Assembly: GCF_009828775.2 (NCBI RefSeq)
Contig: NZ_WTSY02000010.1
Location: 1 to 64,000 of the forward strand
Source of the DNA: Erysipelothrix aquatica
GTDB lineage: Bacteria; Bacillota_I; Bacilli_A; Erysipelotrichales; Erysipelotrichaceae
DNA: 64,000 nt
Direction: 5' to 3'
The number at the start of each line of letters is the position of its first letter. Position 1 is the stretch's first letter. Below are positions 17,666 to 25,048 of this stretch, one piece after another. The translations under genes and the position numbers were made by a program. Under the pieces are notes generated by a model, which was not told where the DNA came from, made no database searches, and was given only the letters and a program-made list of their open reading frames with translations.

Positions 17666-17702
17666 GTATCTATTGGGCGTGAATAAATGATAAAATAGAT
17701 AC
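17666..17702 (+). promoter_or_regulatory. Inverted repeat upstream of the EIIA gene
   Basis: A perfect 8-bp inverted repeat GTATCTAT (17666-17673) and ATAGATAC (17695-17702) encloses a -10-like TAAAAT (17691-17696), 63 bases before the crr start. This could be an operator; no regulator can be named. Confidence 0.4.
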
Positions 17703-17764
17703 ACGAGCGGAAACAATCAATTTAAATGACTTGATGCGGCGTAGCGCCATTTGGAGGTATATAT

Positions 17765-18244
17765 ATGTTTTTTAAACGTAAAAAGAAAGCGACAGATGAA
17801 TCTTATGGAGCATTTGGAACTGGAACTGTTTTATCATTAGAACAAGTTCCCGATCCAGTCTTTGCCCAAAAAATGATGGGTGACGGTTATGCCATCGAAT
17901 TAACCGACGGAACAATTGTTGCACCTTCTGAAGGTGAAGTAACGGTTGTGTTCCCAACGGGTCATGCCTATGGGATTGTCAGAGAAGATGGTGTCGAAAT
18001 TCTTGTACACTTAGGAATTGATACAGTACAACTTGAAGGAAAAGGGTTTGTATCACATGTTAAAGTCGGTGATAAAGTATCACGCGGTGATAAACTTGCG
18101 ACCATGGATCTTGAACTCATCAAGGAAGCTGGGAAATCAATTATTAGTCCAATGATAATAACATCAGGGCAAGCAATCACATTACATCGTGATGGTGAAA
18201 CAGTAACACCAACAACTGAGGATATCTTCTCAGTAAACGCATAA
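17765..18244 (+). CDS. crr: PTS glucose-type EIIA protein
   Basis: 159 residues, a complete stand-alone EIIA-Glc domain. It carries phosphate from HPr to sugar-specific EIIB domains lacking their own EIIA. The phosphorylated histidine is in VEILVHLGIDTVQL and the second active-site histidine is in FPTGHAYGI. The start follows TTGGAGG. It lies directly after the trehalose operon whose EIIBC has no EIIA domain, which makes it the natural phosphodonor, though it may also serve other permeases such as glucose EIICB. An inverted repeat upstream and a terminator downstream mark it as its own transcription unit. Confidence 0.92.
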   Translation: MFFKRKKKATDESYGAFGTGTVLSLEQVPDPVFAQKMMGDGYAIELTDGTIVAPSEGEVTVVFPTGHAYGIVREDGVEILVHLGIDTVQLEGKGFVSHVKVGDKVSRGDKLATMDLELIKEAGKSIISPMIITSGQAITLHRDGETVTPTTEDIFSVNA

Positions 18245-18247
18245 TTT

Positions 18248-18274
18248 AAAGCTTAGGGTATCCTAAGCTTTTTT
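18248..18274 (+). terminator. Terminator of crr
   Basis: The stem AAAGCTTAGG/CCTAAGCTTT with a short loop is followed by six Ts. Confidence 0.85.
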
Positions 18275-18302
18275 GTATCGCCATTTATGAAAGGAGATAT
18301 CT

Positions 18303-18698
18303 ATGGAATACTACAAATACTTACGACAATTTGTTGGGCATCGTCCAATTATATTGCCAGGTTCAGTTGTACTTGTTTTTGATAGTGCTGGAGCAGTTCT
18401 TTTGGAGCAGCGTATTTCCGGTCACTTTGGACTTCCAGGAGGAATGATGGATCTTGGAGAAAGTTTCGAAACAGTTGCTATCCGCGAAGTTAAAGAAGAA
18501 ACCAACTTGACGATTCGAACACTGGAGTTTTTTAAAAATTACTCAGGACCGTCGCATCATGTAGTTCTCGAAAATGGGGATGAAATGTATGTCGTAACTG
18601 CTGTTTTCTATACAACAGATTATGAGGGTGATTTGCAACATAATCCTGATGAATCCCTACGTGTTCAGTTTTTTCACTGGATCAATTACCGGAATTAA
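18303..18698 (+). CDS. Nudix hydrolase, C terminus lost by a frameshift at a T run
   Basis: 131 residues as read. A perfect Nudix box is present: GLPGGMMDLGESFETVAIRE followed by VKEETNL, with all catalytic Glu residues, so it would cleave a nucleoside diphosphate derivative. The start follows AAAGGAG. The reading frame ends abruptly with FFHWINYRN just after a run of six Ts (18669-18674). In the -1 frame the sequence continues without a stop to 18772 as a normal family C terminus (LPELMVPVHLRMIREFQEF and beyond). One extra T would restore a protein of about 156 residues. The catalytic box is upstream of the break, so the truncated form may be partly active. A sequencing error, a phase-variable tract or a real mutation cannot be separated here. 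Confidence 0.75.
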   Translation: MEYYKYLRQFVGHRPIILPGSVVLVFDSAGAVLLEQRISGHFGLPGGMMDLGESFETVAIREVKEETNLTIRTLEFFKNYSGPSHHVVLENGDEMYVVTAVFYTTDYEGDLQHNPDESLRVQFFHWINYRN

Positions 18699-18772
18699 TG
18701 GTTCCCGTTCATTTGCGAATGATTCGAGAATTTCAAGAGTTCGCAATCACAAAAGAGAATGTGTTAAAATAG
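18675..18772 (+). other. Out-of-frame C-terminal tail of the Nudix gene
   Basis: Open in the -1 frame relative to the gene at 18303, it encodes a plausible Nudix C terminus (DQLPELMVPVHLRMIREFQE and more) ending at TAG 18770-18772, 25 bases before queA. It has no start site of its own. Confidence 0.7.
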
Positions 18773-18797
18773 TAAAGAACTTTTTAGGAGAACACTT

Positions 18798-19823
18798 ATG
18801 AACGTAAATGATTTTGATTTTTACCTTCCAGAGTCACTGATAGCACAAACACCTGCAGCCAAACGCAGTGAGTCGCGCTTATTGGTTGTGGACGGTATGA
18901 ATCTTGAAGATAAACACTTCTACAATATAACCGACTACTTGCATGAAGGGGACGTTTTAGTGGTCAATAACACACGAGTTATTGCTGCTCGTCTTTTTGG
19001 AGAGAAACCGGAAACCGGCGCACATGTCGAGTTGTTGATTCTTAAATTTGAAGGAAAAACAGCAGAATGTCTTGTTGGAAACGCTAAGGTTGTAAAATTG
19101 GGAACTGAACTAAGCTTTGGTGGTGGGAAACTGAAGGCAATCTGTACAAAAATTGGCGAAGAAGGAATTCGTTTCTTTGACCTTATTTTTGATGGAATAT
19201 TCTTAGAAGTGCTGGATGAACTTGGGCAAATGCCTTTGCCACCGTACATCCATGAGCGCCTCGAAGATAAAGAACGCTATCAAACAGTTTATTCGGAAGT
19301 TGCGGGAAGTGCTGCAGCACCAACTGCTGGATTACACTTTACGGAAGAAATCCTTGACCAATTGAAAGCAAAAGGTGTTATGATTGTTCCTGTAACATTA
19401 CATGTTGGATTGGGAACGTTCCGACCTGTCAAAGTGGATAATATTTTTGAACATACAATGCATGCTGAATCATACTTCATGACCCAAGAAACTGCGGATG
19501 TTCTAAATCAAGCACGTGCTGAAGGGCGTCGTATTGTGGCTGTTGGAACGACATCAGTACGAACTTTGGAAACCATTATGACCGAACACGGAACATTTTT
19601 GGAAACTGAAGGCGAAAGTAAAATATTCATCTATCCAGGATATGAATGGAAAGCAGTGGACGCAATCATTACGAACTTCCACTTGCCAAAATCTACACTC
19701 ATTATGCTTGTCAGCGCCTTTGCTGGTAAAGCTGAAATTGACCACGCGTATGCCCATGCAGTTGAGACAGAATATCGTTTCTTCTCCTTTGGGGATAGCA
19801 TGATCTTGACCCATAAAATATAA
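18798..19823 (+). CDS. queA: S-adenosylmethionine:tRNA ribosyltransferase-isomerase
   Basis: 341 residues, standard length. QueA transfers and rearranges the ribosyl moiety of S-adenosylmethionine onto preQ1-modified tRNA, giving epoxyqueuosine. Family landmarks are [53 protein letters not shown] and [19 protein letters not shown]. The ATG at 18798 follows TTAGGAG. It works after Tgt, encoded at 6413. The next gene starts 12 bases after the stop, so queA likely heads a short operon with two small membrane genes. Confidence 0.97.
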   Translation: MNVNDFDFYLPESLIAQTPAAKRSESRLLVVDGMNLEDKHFYNITDYLHEGDVLVVNNTRVIAARLFGEKPETGAHVELLILKFEGKTAECLVGNAKVVKLGTELSFGGGKLKAICTKIGEEGIRFFDLIFDGIFLEVLDELGQMPLPPYIHERLEDKERYQTVYSEVAGSAAAPTAGLHFTEEILDQLKAKGVMIVPVTLHVGLGTFRPVKVDNIFEHTMHAESYFMTQETADVLNQARAEGRRIVAVGTTSVRTLETIMTEHGTFLETEGESKIFIYPGYEWKAVDAIITNFHLPKSTLIMLVSAFAGKAEIDHAYAHAVETEYRFFSFGDSMILTHKI

Positions 19824-19835
19824 AAAAGGAGTCTT

Positions 19836-20342
19836 ATGAAAATCAATAAAAATCCAGAGCGGTTAAAAATGATTCTAATAGTGATAGGAATTCAGTTCAT
19901 TGTCGCAACAGTAACGCTCTTAATGTATGGAAACGGTCATCCTCTAATTCAATATATTAGAAGCATTCATGTCGGTTTCCAAGTGATTATAATTAGTATT
20001 GTAGGATTTATCATTTATGCAATTCCAGGTTATTTGTTAGTTATTTCAAAATCTAATAAACGTAACCTTATCGAAACGATTGATTCAGCAGTTCTCGTTC
20101 TAACGGGGATTTTGCTTGCAACGTTTTTGATTATTTTTGTATATAGTTACCTGCTACACTTAAAAACGCCATGGTTATTCTATAGTCTCATAAACCCAAT
20201 TTTTGGGAACTTAATGTACGACACGATGCAGATTCGATCTTTTATGAATCTTGTCTGGTTGCCATCAACTATTATTCCAGGACTCGGAATATTGTTTGGT
20301 GCGTTTGTACGCCTTAAACAAGAAGGAGTTGTGAAAGTTTGA
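19836..20342 (+). CDS. Uncharacterised four-helix membrane protein
   Basis: 168 residues. I do not recognise the family. Four hydrophobic segments are visible at about 11-30, 47-70, 84-106 and 139-158, with a basic N terminus and short polar loops. An AAAAAAGGAG ribosome site precedes the ATG. It lies 12 bases behind queA and overlaps the next membrane gene by four bases, so the two are translationally coupled and may form a complex. Neither sequence offers a catalytic motif. Confidence 0.6.
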   Translation: MKINKNPERLKMILIVIGIQFIVATVTLLMYGNGHPLIQYIRSIHVGFQVIIISIVGFIIYAIPGYLLVISKSNKRNLIETIDSAVLVLTGILLATFLIIFVYSYLLHLKTPWLFYSLINPIFGNLMYDTMQIRSFMNLVWLPSTIIPGLGILFGAFVRLKQEGVVKV

Positions 20343-20677
20343 AACGTCATTGGACCGCATTACTGGCGATTGTTGCATCCGCAATAATCTACAGTCTGCT
20401 TTTAAAATTTATACCTGGAACCTTTACATGGTTTCTGACATTTATTTGGATGGTTATGCTACTGGTAATTGGACACTTCATGTCTCCACACAGCAAAGCA
20501 AATAACCGTTGGTTAGGAAAAGTTGTCATCGCAATTATCGTTGTCTTTATCTTTGGATTCCAACTGAATATTCTTCAAGTACCAGAGTTTCGGCAATTAC
20601 TTGGAACCGTCGGAATAACCGGTGGGTTCTTAGATTTGCTCTTATTGTACTGTGGATGGGCATTTTTCCAAGTTTAA
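20339..20677 (+). CDS. Uncharacterised small membrane protein, TTG start
   Basis: 112 residues beginning at a TTG that overlaps the previous stop (TTGA), with AAGGAG about ten bases upstream. Four hydrophobic segments (about 5-23, 28-47, 60-77, 95-110) fill most of the protein. The family is not recognised. Coupled translation with the preceding membrane protein suggests a joint role. A terminator overlaps the stop. Confidence 0.55.
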   Translation: MKRHWTALLAIVASAIIYSLLLKFIPGTFTWFLTFIWMVMLLVIGHFMSPHSKANNRWLGKVVIAIIVVFIFGFQLNILQVPEFRQLLGTVGITGGFLDLLLLYCGWAFFQV

Positions 20678-20700
20678 AAGAGTTTTCGAACTCTTTTTTT
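20676..20700 (+). terminator. Terminator after the queA unit
   Basis: The stem AAGAGTT/AACTCTT with loop TTCG is followed by seven Ts. Confidence 0.8.
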
Positions 20701-20740
20701 CGTTGAAACATGTATAATAAAATATATGGGGTGACTGAAT

Positions 20741-21337
20741 ATGAGATTAAAGAAAAATGCGAGCATCGTGCTACTGGGTGATAATACGTTGGTAAGTACA
20801 TCGTTAACACGATCACTGACAAAAGCGTTGCCAAATTATAACGTTCATAACAGTGCTCAGAAGCACTATCTAACCGAAGATGTGTTAAACAATTTTCAAT
20901 CGGACTGTACAACACTGAAACCAAGCGTTGTTTTTGTGTTCCTTGGTAATGAAGATAGTTTGAGCTTGCGCCGAGACATCTTGTCTGGAACAACTGCTTC
21001 CATGCTTAACTTTGAAAACCAATATCATGAACTCGCTCGTAAATTGGATGCATTGACACTCAAACGTGTTGTCTTGATTGAGCCTTTCTATGTCTCAAGA
21101 TATGCAATCCGTGATCACGTTCGTTATGATATTCAGGATAAAATATACATTACCCGTAAAATTGCGAAGTCGTATGGGTTTGAATTAATTACATTGGATG
21201 GATTGTTGAATCAAGCGGCATTCGATACCGGAGCTTATAATATCGTCAAACCAAATGGTTTACAGTTAAAAAAACCAGGTGTTCGTATTCTAGAAACAGC
21301 GATCTTGGATAAATTTAAAGAGTGGAGTATTCTATGA
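20741..21337 (+). CDS. SGNH-hydrolase-like protein with altered nucleophile motif
   Basis: 198 residues. The layout is that of a small SGNH/GDSL esterase: an N-terminal strand followed by LLGDNTLVS where block I (GDSL) should be, VVFVFLGNEDSL at block III (GxND-like), and a C-terminal region LKKPGVRILETAILD. The block I serine is replaced by Asn (GDNT), so ordinary esterase activity is doubtful. No signal peptide is visible; it appears cytosolic. The ATG follows GGGGTGA, and a TATAAT lies at 20713-20718. The stop overlaps the next start (ATGA), so it is coupled to the SpoU-type gene and then to nadE. The function is unknown; the fold assignment is tentative. Confidence 0.5.
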   Translation: MRLKKNASIVLLGDNTLVSTSLTRSLTKALPNYNVHNSAQKHYLTEDVLNNFQSDCTTLKPSVVFVFLGNEDSLSLRRDILSGTTASMLNFENQYHELARKLDALTLKRVVLIEPFYVSRYAIRDHVRYDIQDKIYITRKIAKSYGFELITLDGLLNQAAFDTGAYNIVKPNGLQLKKPGVRILETAILDKFKEWSIL

Positions 21338-22047
21338 TTGTATCAGGTAAAATAAGTGTTAAAGCAATTCTAAAAGAGCGAAAACGAGAAATTAGTGCGG
21401 TCTACATTCTTGATAAGCATCATGACCGTGAGTCGCGTTATGTTTTGGGAATCGCACAGGGTTTACCAATTGAACGGTTAGACCGTGAGGCTATGGATCA
21501 ATTGGCCGGGAATACGAGTCATGGCGGATACTTGGTTGCATGTGGCCCCAGACTATCGGATGGTTTCGACACGCTAAAACAAGGATCGCTTGCACTCATG
21601 TGTATTGAAGGGGTAACTGATCCTTTTAACCTTGGTGAGATTTGTCGTACAGTAGCATCTTTGGGTTTTGATGGGATTGTGACTCCAAACTATGATTTTT
21701 ATGATAATGAAGCAAAACTGATTCGTGCGAGTGCCGGTGCAAGTGAATCGTTATGGTGGTTAAAATCTGACGACTTAGCGCATGATATGGCGAGTATAAA
21801 AGAACGCGATGTTCGCATTGTTGCCGCTTATCGAGGTGATGAGAGTGTTGCGCTTCATCACTATCAAATGCCAAACCGTGTATGTATTGCTTTGGGTGGC
21901 GCACTTCGTGGCCTTTCACGTGCACTTCTTGATTTAAGTGATGATCATGTTCGTATTGATTATGATGCACGAGTCTCATTGAGTACTGTTGGTGCAGCGA
22001 CATCCTTTGCCTATGAACACTATCGTCAAAAAGGAGTATCCGAATGA
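21334..22047 (+). CDS. SpoU/TrmH-family RNA methyltransferase, divergent
   Basis: 237 residues. An N-terminal substrate-binding part (about 1-80) is followed by the SPOUT knot domain. Motif 1 is recognisable as DPFNLGEICRTVASLGFDG with the conserved Arg. Motif 2, usually a GNEGxG loop, reads LGGALRGLS, and motif 3, usually SLNVSVAA, reads SLSTVGAA, so two S-adenosylmethionine-knot motifs are altered. If active it would methylate a ribose 2'-OH of rRNA or tRNA. The ATG at 21334 overlaps the preceding stop and follows AGTGGAG; the in-frame ATG at 21322 is less likely. The end overlaps nadE by four bases. Confidence 0.72.
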   Translation: MIVSGKISVKAILKERKREISAVYILDKHHDRESRYVLGIAQGLPIERLDREAMDQLAGNTSHGGYLVACGPRLSDGFDTLKQGSLALMCIEGVTDPFNLGEICRTVASLGFDGIVTPNYDFYDNEAKLIRASAGASESLWWLKSDDLAHDMASIKERDVRIVAAYRGDESVALHHYQMPNRVCIALGGALRGLSRALLDLSDDHVRIDYDARVSLSTVGAATSFAYEHYRQKGVSE

Positions 22048-23798
22048 AACTAGCAATTATACAACAACGTATTTTCTCAAATAATCCCCAACGAAACTTT
22101 GAAGTCATGAAAGCAGCGATTCAAGCGCATAAGAATCAAGTCGATATCATTGTTTTTCCAGAGATGGCCGTGGGTGGCTACATGTTGGGCGATAAATATA
22201 ATAATCTGGATACGATTCATGATTTCATGTACTATAACGACCAATTAAAGGCGCTCTCTGAGGGAACCGCAGTCATTTGGGGGAATGTTCATCATGATGG
22301 AAAACATTTATATAATGCTGCGTATTTTGCGGTTGATGGCGATTGGGCTCACCGTGCTTCGCAAACCGATGCGGGAATTTATCTAAAACATTTATTGCCT
22401 AACTATACATTCTTTGATGATAAACGTTACTTCCATGCGGGTTATGGAAATTTTGAACCGTTTGAATTTAAAGGGCAAAAAGTAGCGATTCAAATCTGCG
22501 AAGATATGTGGGATGAAACGCATGATATGTCACCTACGACACAAATGAAAGCCTATAATCCTGATGTAATGATTAATATTTCTGCATCACCATGGGTTAA
22601 AGGCAAAGAGACATCACGCCTCGATACAATTCGTCGTCACAATTTATCGATGCCATTTGTTTATGTGAATGCCACGGGTATGCAAAACAATGGTAAGAAT
22701 GTCGTCGTTTTTGATGGTGGGTCATTGGTTGTAACACCAACGACGATTCACGAGTTACCGCAAAACTTCGAACAATCGGAAACAGTGATTGATTTGGCGA
22801 CTCTCGAAGCGCATCAAAATCCTGTGGAGCATAAACTTTATGAAGCACTCATCCACGCAATTCGTTATTTTGATGAGGAAACACTTGCATACGGTCCAAA
22901 ATGGGTTGTGGGTGTATCGGGTGGTCTTGATAGCAGCGTAACGGTATCGCTCTTAGTTAAAGCATTGGGCGCAGAACGTGTATTGGGTGTTACGATGCCA
23001 AGCAAATTCACACGTGACATTACCAAGAGTAATGCCTATCATCTCAGTGAGAAACTTAACTTCAAATTATTGGAAATTCCGATTGCCTCAATGGTTGATG
23101 CGACACTTGAAAGTTTGAGCCATGGTGGTTACGACACTGTAGAAGGATTGTCCTACGAAAACATTCAAGCGCGTCTACGAGGCCATACATTAATGAGTGT
23201 ATCGAGCCTGGAAAATGCAGTTGTTTCAAATAATGGAAACAAAATTGAGGTTGCGTTGGGTTATGCGACACTTTATGGTGATGCAATTGGTGCGCTTGCG
23301 ATACTGGGAGATCTTACCAAAATGGAAGTGGGAAAAGTCGCGCAATCGCTGAACGAAATTGCTCAGGCGGAAATCGTCCCACAAAATCTGATCCCGCTTG
23401 ATGAAGCAACACATGTCTCTTGGGAATTTGCACCAAGTGCAGAATTAAAGGATGATCAATTTGATCCCATGAAATGGGGTTATCATGATGCACTCATTGA
23501 ATTCTTACAGAAAGATTCTTTGGAAGATTTGCTTGCGTCATATTTAGACGGTACTATATACAATACCAAGCTCGGTAGTTATCTTTATGCCTATCAATTA
23601 GATAAGCCCGAAGCGTTTATTGAAGATTTGAAATGGGTCATTCGAACGATGAATGTCGCCGTTTATAAACGCATTCAAATGCCACCGATTGTTTCAGTGA
23701 GTGACTATGCGTATGGCATGACGTACCGTGAGAGCCAACTTCCACAGACTTATACACAGAAACAACGTGCACTTATAGAATCCATTCTTAAAATGTAA
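22044..23798 (+). CDS. nadE: Glutamine-dependent NAD+ synthetase
   Basis: 584 residues, a two-domain enzyme. The N-terminal nitrilase-like glutaminase has the Glu-Lys-Cys triad: E40 in VFPEMAVGGY, K115 in GIYLKHLLPN and C152 in QICEDMWDE. The ATP-pyrophosphatase domain has the P-loop SGGLDSS (292-298) and ends in a region with ISVSDYAYG-like and YRESQLP elements (about 550-580). It converts deamido-NAD+, glutamine and ATP to NAD+. The start overlaps the previous stop as ATGA, so translation is coupled to the SpoU-type gene. A strong terminator follows, making this the end of a three-gene unit (20741-23798). Confidence 0.95.
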   Translation: MKLAIIQQRIFSNNPQRNFEVMKAAIQAHKNQVDIIVFPEMAVGGYMLGDKYNNLDTIHDFMYYNDQLKALSEGTAVIWGNVHHDGKHLYNAAYFAVDGDWAHRASQTDAGIYLKHLLPNYTFFDDKRYFHAGYGNFEPFEFKGQKVAIQICEDMWDETHDMSPTTQMKAYNPDVMINISASPWVKGKETSRLDTIRRHNLSMPFVYVNATGMQNNGKNVVVFDGGSLVVTPTTIHELPQNFEQSETVIDLATLEAHQNPVEHKLYEALIHAIRYFDEETLAYGPKWVVGVSGGLDSSVTVSLLVKALGAERVLGVTMPSKFTRDITKSNAYHLSEKLNFKLLEIPIASMVDATLESLSHGGYDTVEGLSYENIQARLRGHTLMSVSSLENAVVSNNGNKIEVALGYATLYGDAIGALAILGDLTKMEVGKVAQSLNEIAQAEIVPQNLIPLDEATHVSWEFAPSAELKDDQFDPMKWGYHDALIEFLQKDSLEDLLASYLDGTIYNTKLGSYLYAYQLDKPEAFIEDLKWVIRTMNVAVYKRIQMPPIVSVSDYAYGMTYRESQLPQTYTQKQRALIESILKM

Positions 23799-23824
23799 AA
23801 AGATAACCTCGGTTATCTTTTTTT
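23797..23824 (+). terminator. Terminator of nadE
   Basis: The stem AAAGATAACC/GGTTATCTTT with a two-base loop is followed by seven Ts. Confidence 0.85.
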
Positions 23825-23938
23825 ATGTTTGATTCTAAATCTTAACTCATCAGTCACAAGAAAAACACAAAACAATTGAAAAATAGTTACCAAATAATCA
23901 CTAAATACAGCATGTTAGTCAATATACAACGAACATGA

Positions 23939-24011
23939 TTTAATAATTGTGCGATAAACCTTATAATGTGTCAGACACAATGGTATTATAATCCTATGTT
24001 CATGATAGGAT
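23939..24011 (+). promoter_or_regulatory. Tandem promoter region with two inverted repeats
   Basis: Promoter 1 is TTTAAT-N17-TATAAT (23939-23967); its -10 runs into the palindrome TGTGTC-A-GACACA (23967-23979). A second TATAAT (23987-23992) overlaps the inverted repeat ATCCTAT-N7-ATAGGAT (23991-24011). Both lie ahead of the CAP lipoprotein gene and suggest dual repressor or activator control. Confidence 0.5.
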
Positions 24012-24062
24012 GCCGTGTTGTATAAAACAACCCTTAGTAATTTTTTTTGAAGGGGTGATTAT

Positions 24063-24779
24063 GTGGAGAAAATACTACTGATACTTATAGTAGTTTTACT
24101 TATCACGGGTTGTGCCTCAAATCAGCAACTGGGCATGGTGATGACTGGTGACAAAGTGGCCAGTTATTCCAAAGTAATTGATGAGCGGATTGAACCTATC
24201 TACTATGAAACAATTGAAAGATCTTCAGGATTATTGTTTGTTGGTGATTCGCGAATTGTTGAATCGGGAGCGGATGGGTATTATCGTTATGAAATCATTC
24301 AGTTAGAACATAATGGTGACATAACGACATATGAAAATCTTGCAGAGACAGTTCCTGCAACAGCAGAAATTATAGAAGTTGGGGTTAAAACCTTGGAAAG
24401 TGTGACACAAGGTGTTTATGATGATGTTCTTGCAAGTGCATTATTCGAATCAATTAATCAATCCCGACGGGATGTTTATTTATCAGAGCTAACGTGGTCA
24501 AATGAATTATCGCAAGCTGCTAAAACAAGGGCTAAGGAACTTCTTATTACATTTGATCATAAACGTCCAGATGGACGCTTATGGGATACTGTGAGTAGCC
24601 ATGTCTATGCTGAAAATATAGCATACGGGCAAAAGACCTCTGAAGAAGCACAAGCAGGCTTCATGCAATCTGAATCACATCGTGACAATATTCTCTATGG
24701 AGATTTTGGGACGGTTGGAACTGCTGTAATTCGAGATGTTCGAGGTATGTATTACTACGTACAACTGTTTGGTTATTAG
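24063..24779 (+). CDS. Lipoprotein with CAP (SCP/PR-1-like) domain
   Basis: 238 residues with a GTG start behind AAGGGGTG; the ATG two bases earlier is out of frame. The signal peptide ends in a lipobox (LLITGC), so the mature protein is lipid-anchored on the outer face of the membrane. Residues about 110-238 form a CAP domain: SINQSRRDVYLSELTWSNEL, then AAKTRAKEL, HKRPDGR, AENIAYG, and the signature ESHRDNILYGDF followed by GTAVI and YYYVQLFG. Bacterial CAP proteins are extracellular and of mostly unknown function. The middle region (30-105) is unassigned. It is monocistronic, with an elaborate promoter region and a strong terminator. Confidence 0.82.
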   Translation: MEKILLILIVVLLITGCASNQQLGMVMTGDKVASYSKVIDERIEPIYYETIERSSGLLFVGDSRIVESGADGYYRYEIIQLEHNGDITTYENLAETVPATAEIIEVGVKTLESVTQGVYDDVLASALFESINQSRRDVYLSELTWSNELSQAAKTRAKELLITFDHKRPDGRLWDTVSSHVYAENIAYGQKTSEEAQAGFMQSESHRDNILYGDFGTVGTAVIRDVRGMYYYVQLFGY

Positions 24780-24795
24780 TAATGCCCTTGAACCG

Positions 24796-24840
24796 AAATA
24801 AAATACCGTACTGTGTGGGGACCAGTGCGGTATTTTATTT
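24796..24840 (+). terminator. Terminator of the CAP lipoprotein gene
   Basis: The long stem AAATAAAATACCGtACTG/CAGTgCGGTATTTTATTT has an interior loop of about eight bases. Confidence 0.8.
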
Positions 24841-24887
24841 ATGACATAACTATAGTGAAGAGAAAAAAGTTTATATACAAATTCATG

Positions 24888-24917
24888 AAAGTTGTTATCC
24901 GTGATAACAACTTTTTC
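24888..24917 (+). terminator. Second terminator-like hairpin
   Basis: A stem of 11 bp (AAGTTGTTATC/GATAACAACTT) with loop CGT is followed by five Ts. It lies 47 bases after the previous terminator and before the ABC exporter promoter, with no gene in between. Confidence 0.6.
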
Positions 24918-24957
24918 TATGAGAACGTGAAGATTTGTTAAAATCGAACCATTAAAA

Positions 24958-25008
24958 TTGTCATGACTGAAAATTTGTAATATAATAGTAAATGAACATG
25001 GTTCATTT
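24958..25008 (+). promoter_or_regulatory. Promoter and palindromic operator of the ABC exporter operon
   Basis: TTGTCA (24958-24963) and TATAAT (24981-24986) are separated by 17 bp. Starting four bases after the -10 is the perfect inverted repeat AAATGAAC-ATG-GTTCATTT (24990-25008), covering the likely start of transcription. The position and form fit a TetR-type repressor site. No such regulator is encoded nearby. Confidence 0.75.
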
Positions 25009-25048
25009 TATGAAATTTATGTGAAGATTACGAGAGAGAGGTACATGA

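Noticed and set aside
20547..20993. Minus-strand frame of 148 codons
   Set aside because: It lies opposite two well-supported plus-strand genes and crosses their terminator and promoter; composition is not protein-like.
21626..22108. Minus-strand frame of 160 codons
   Set aside because: It is His/Gln/Ser-rich, the usual antisense shadow of AT-rich coding sequence, and lies opposite the SpoU-like and nadE genes.
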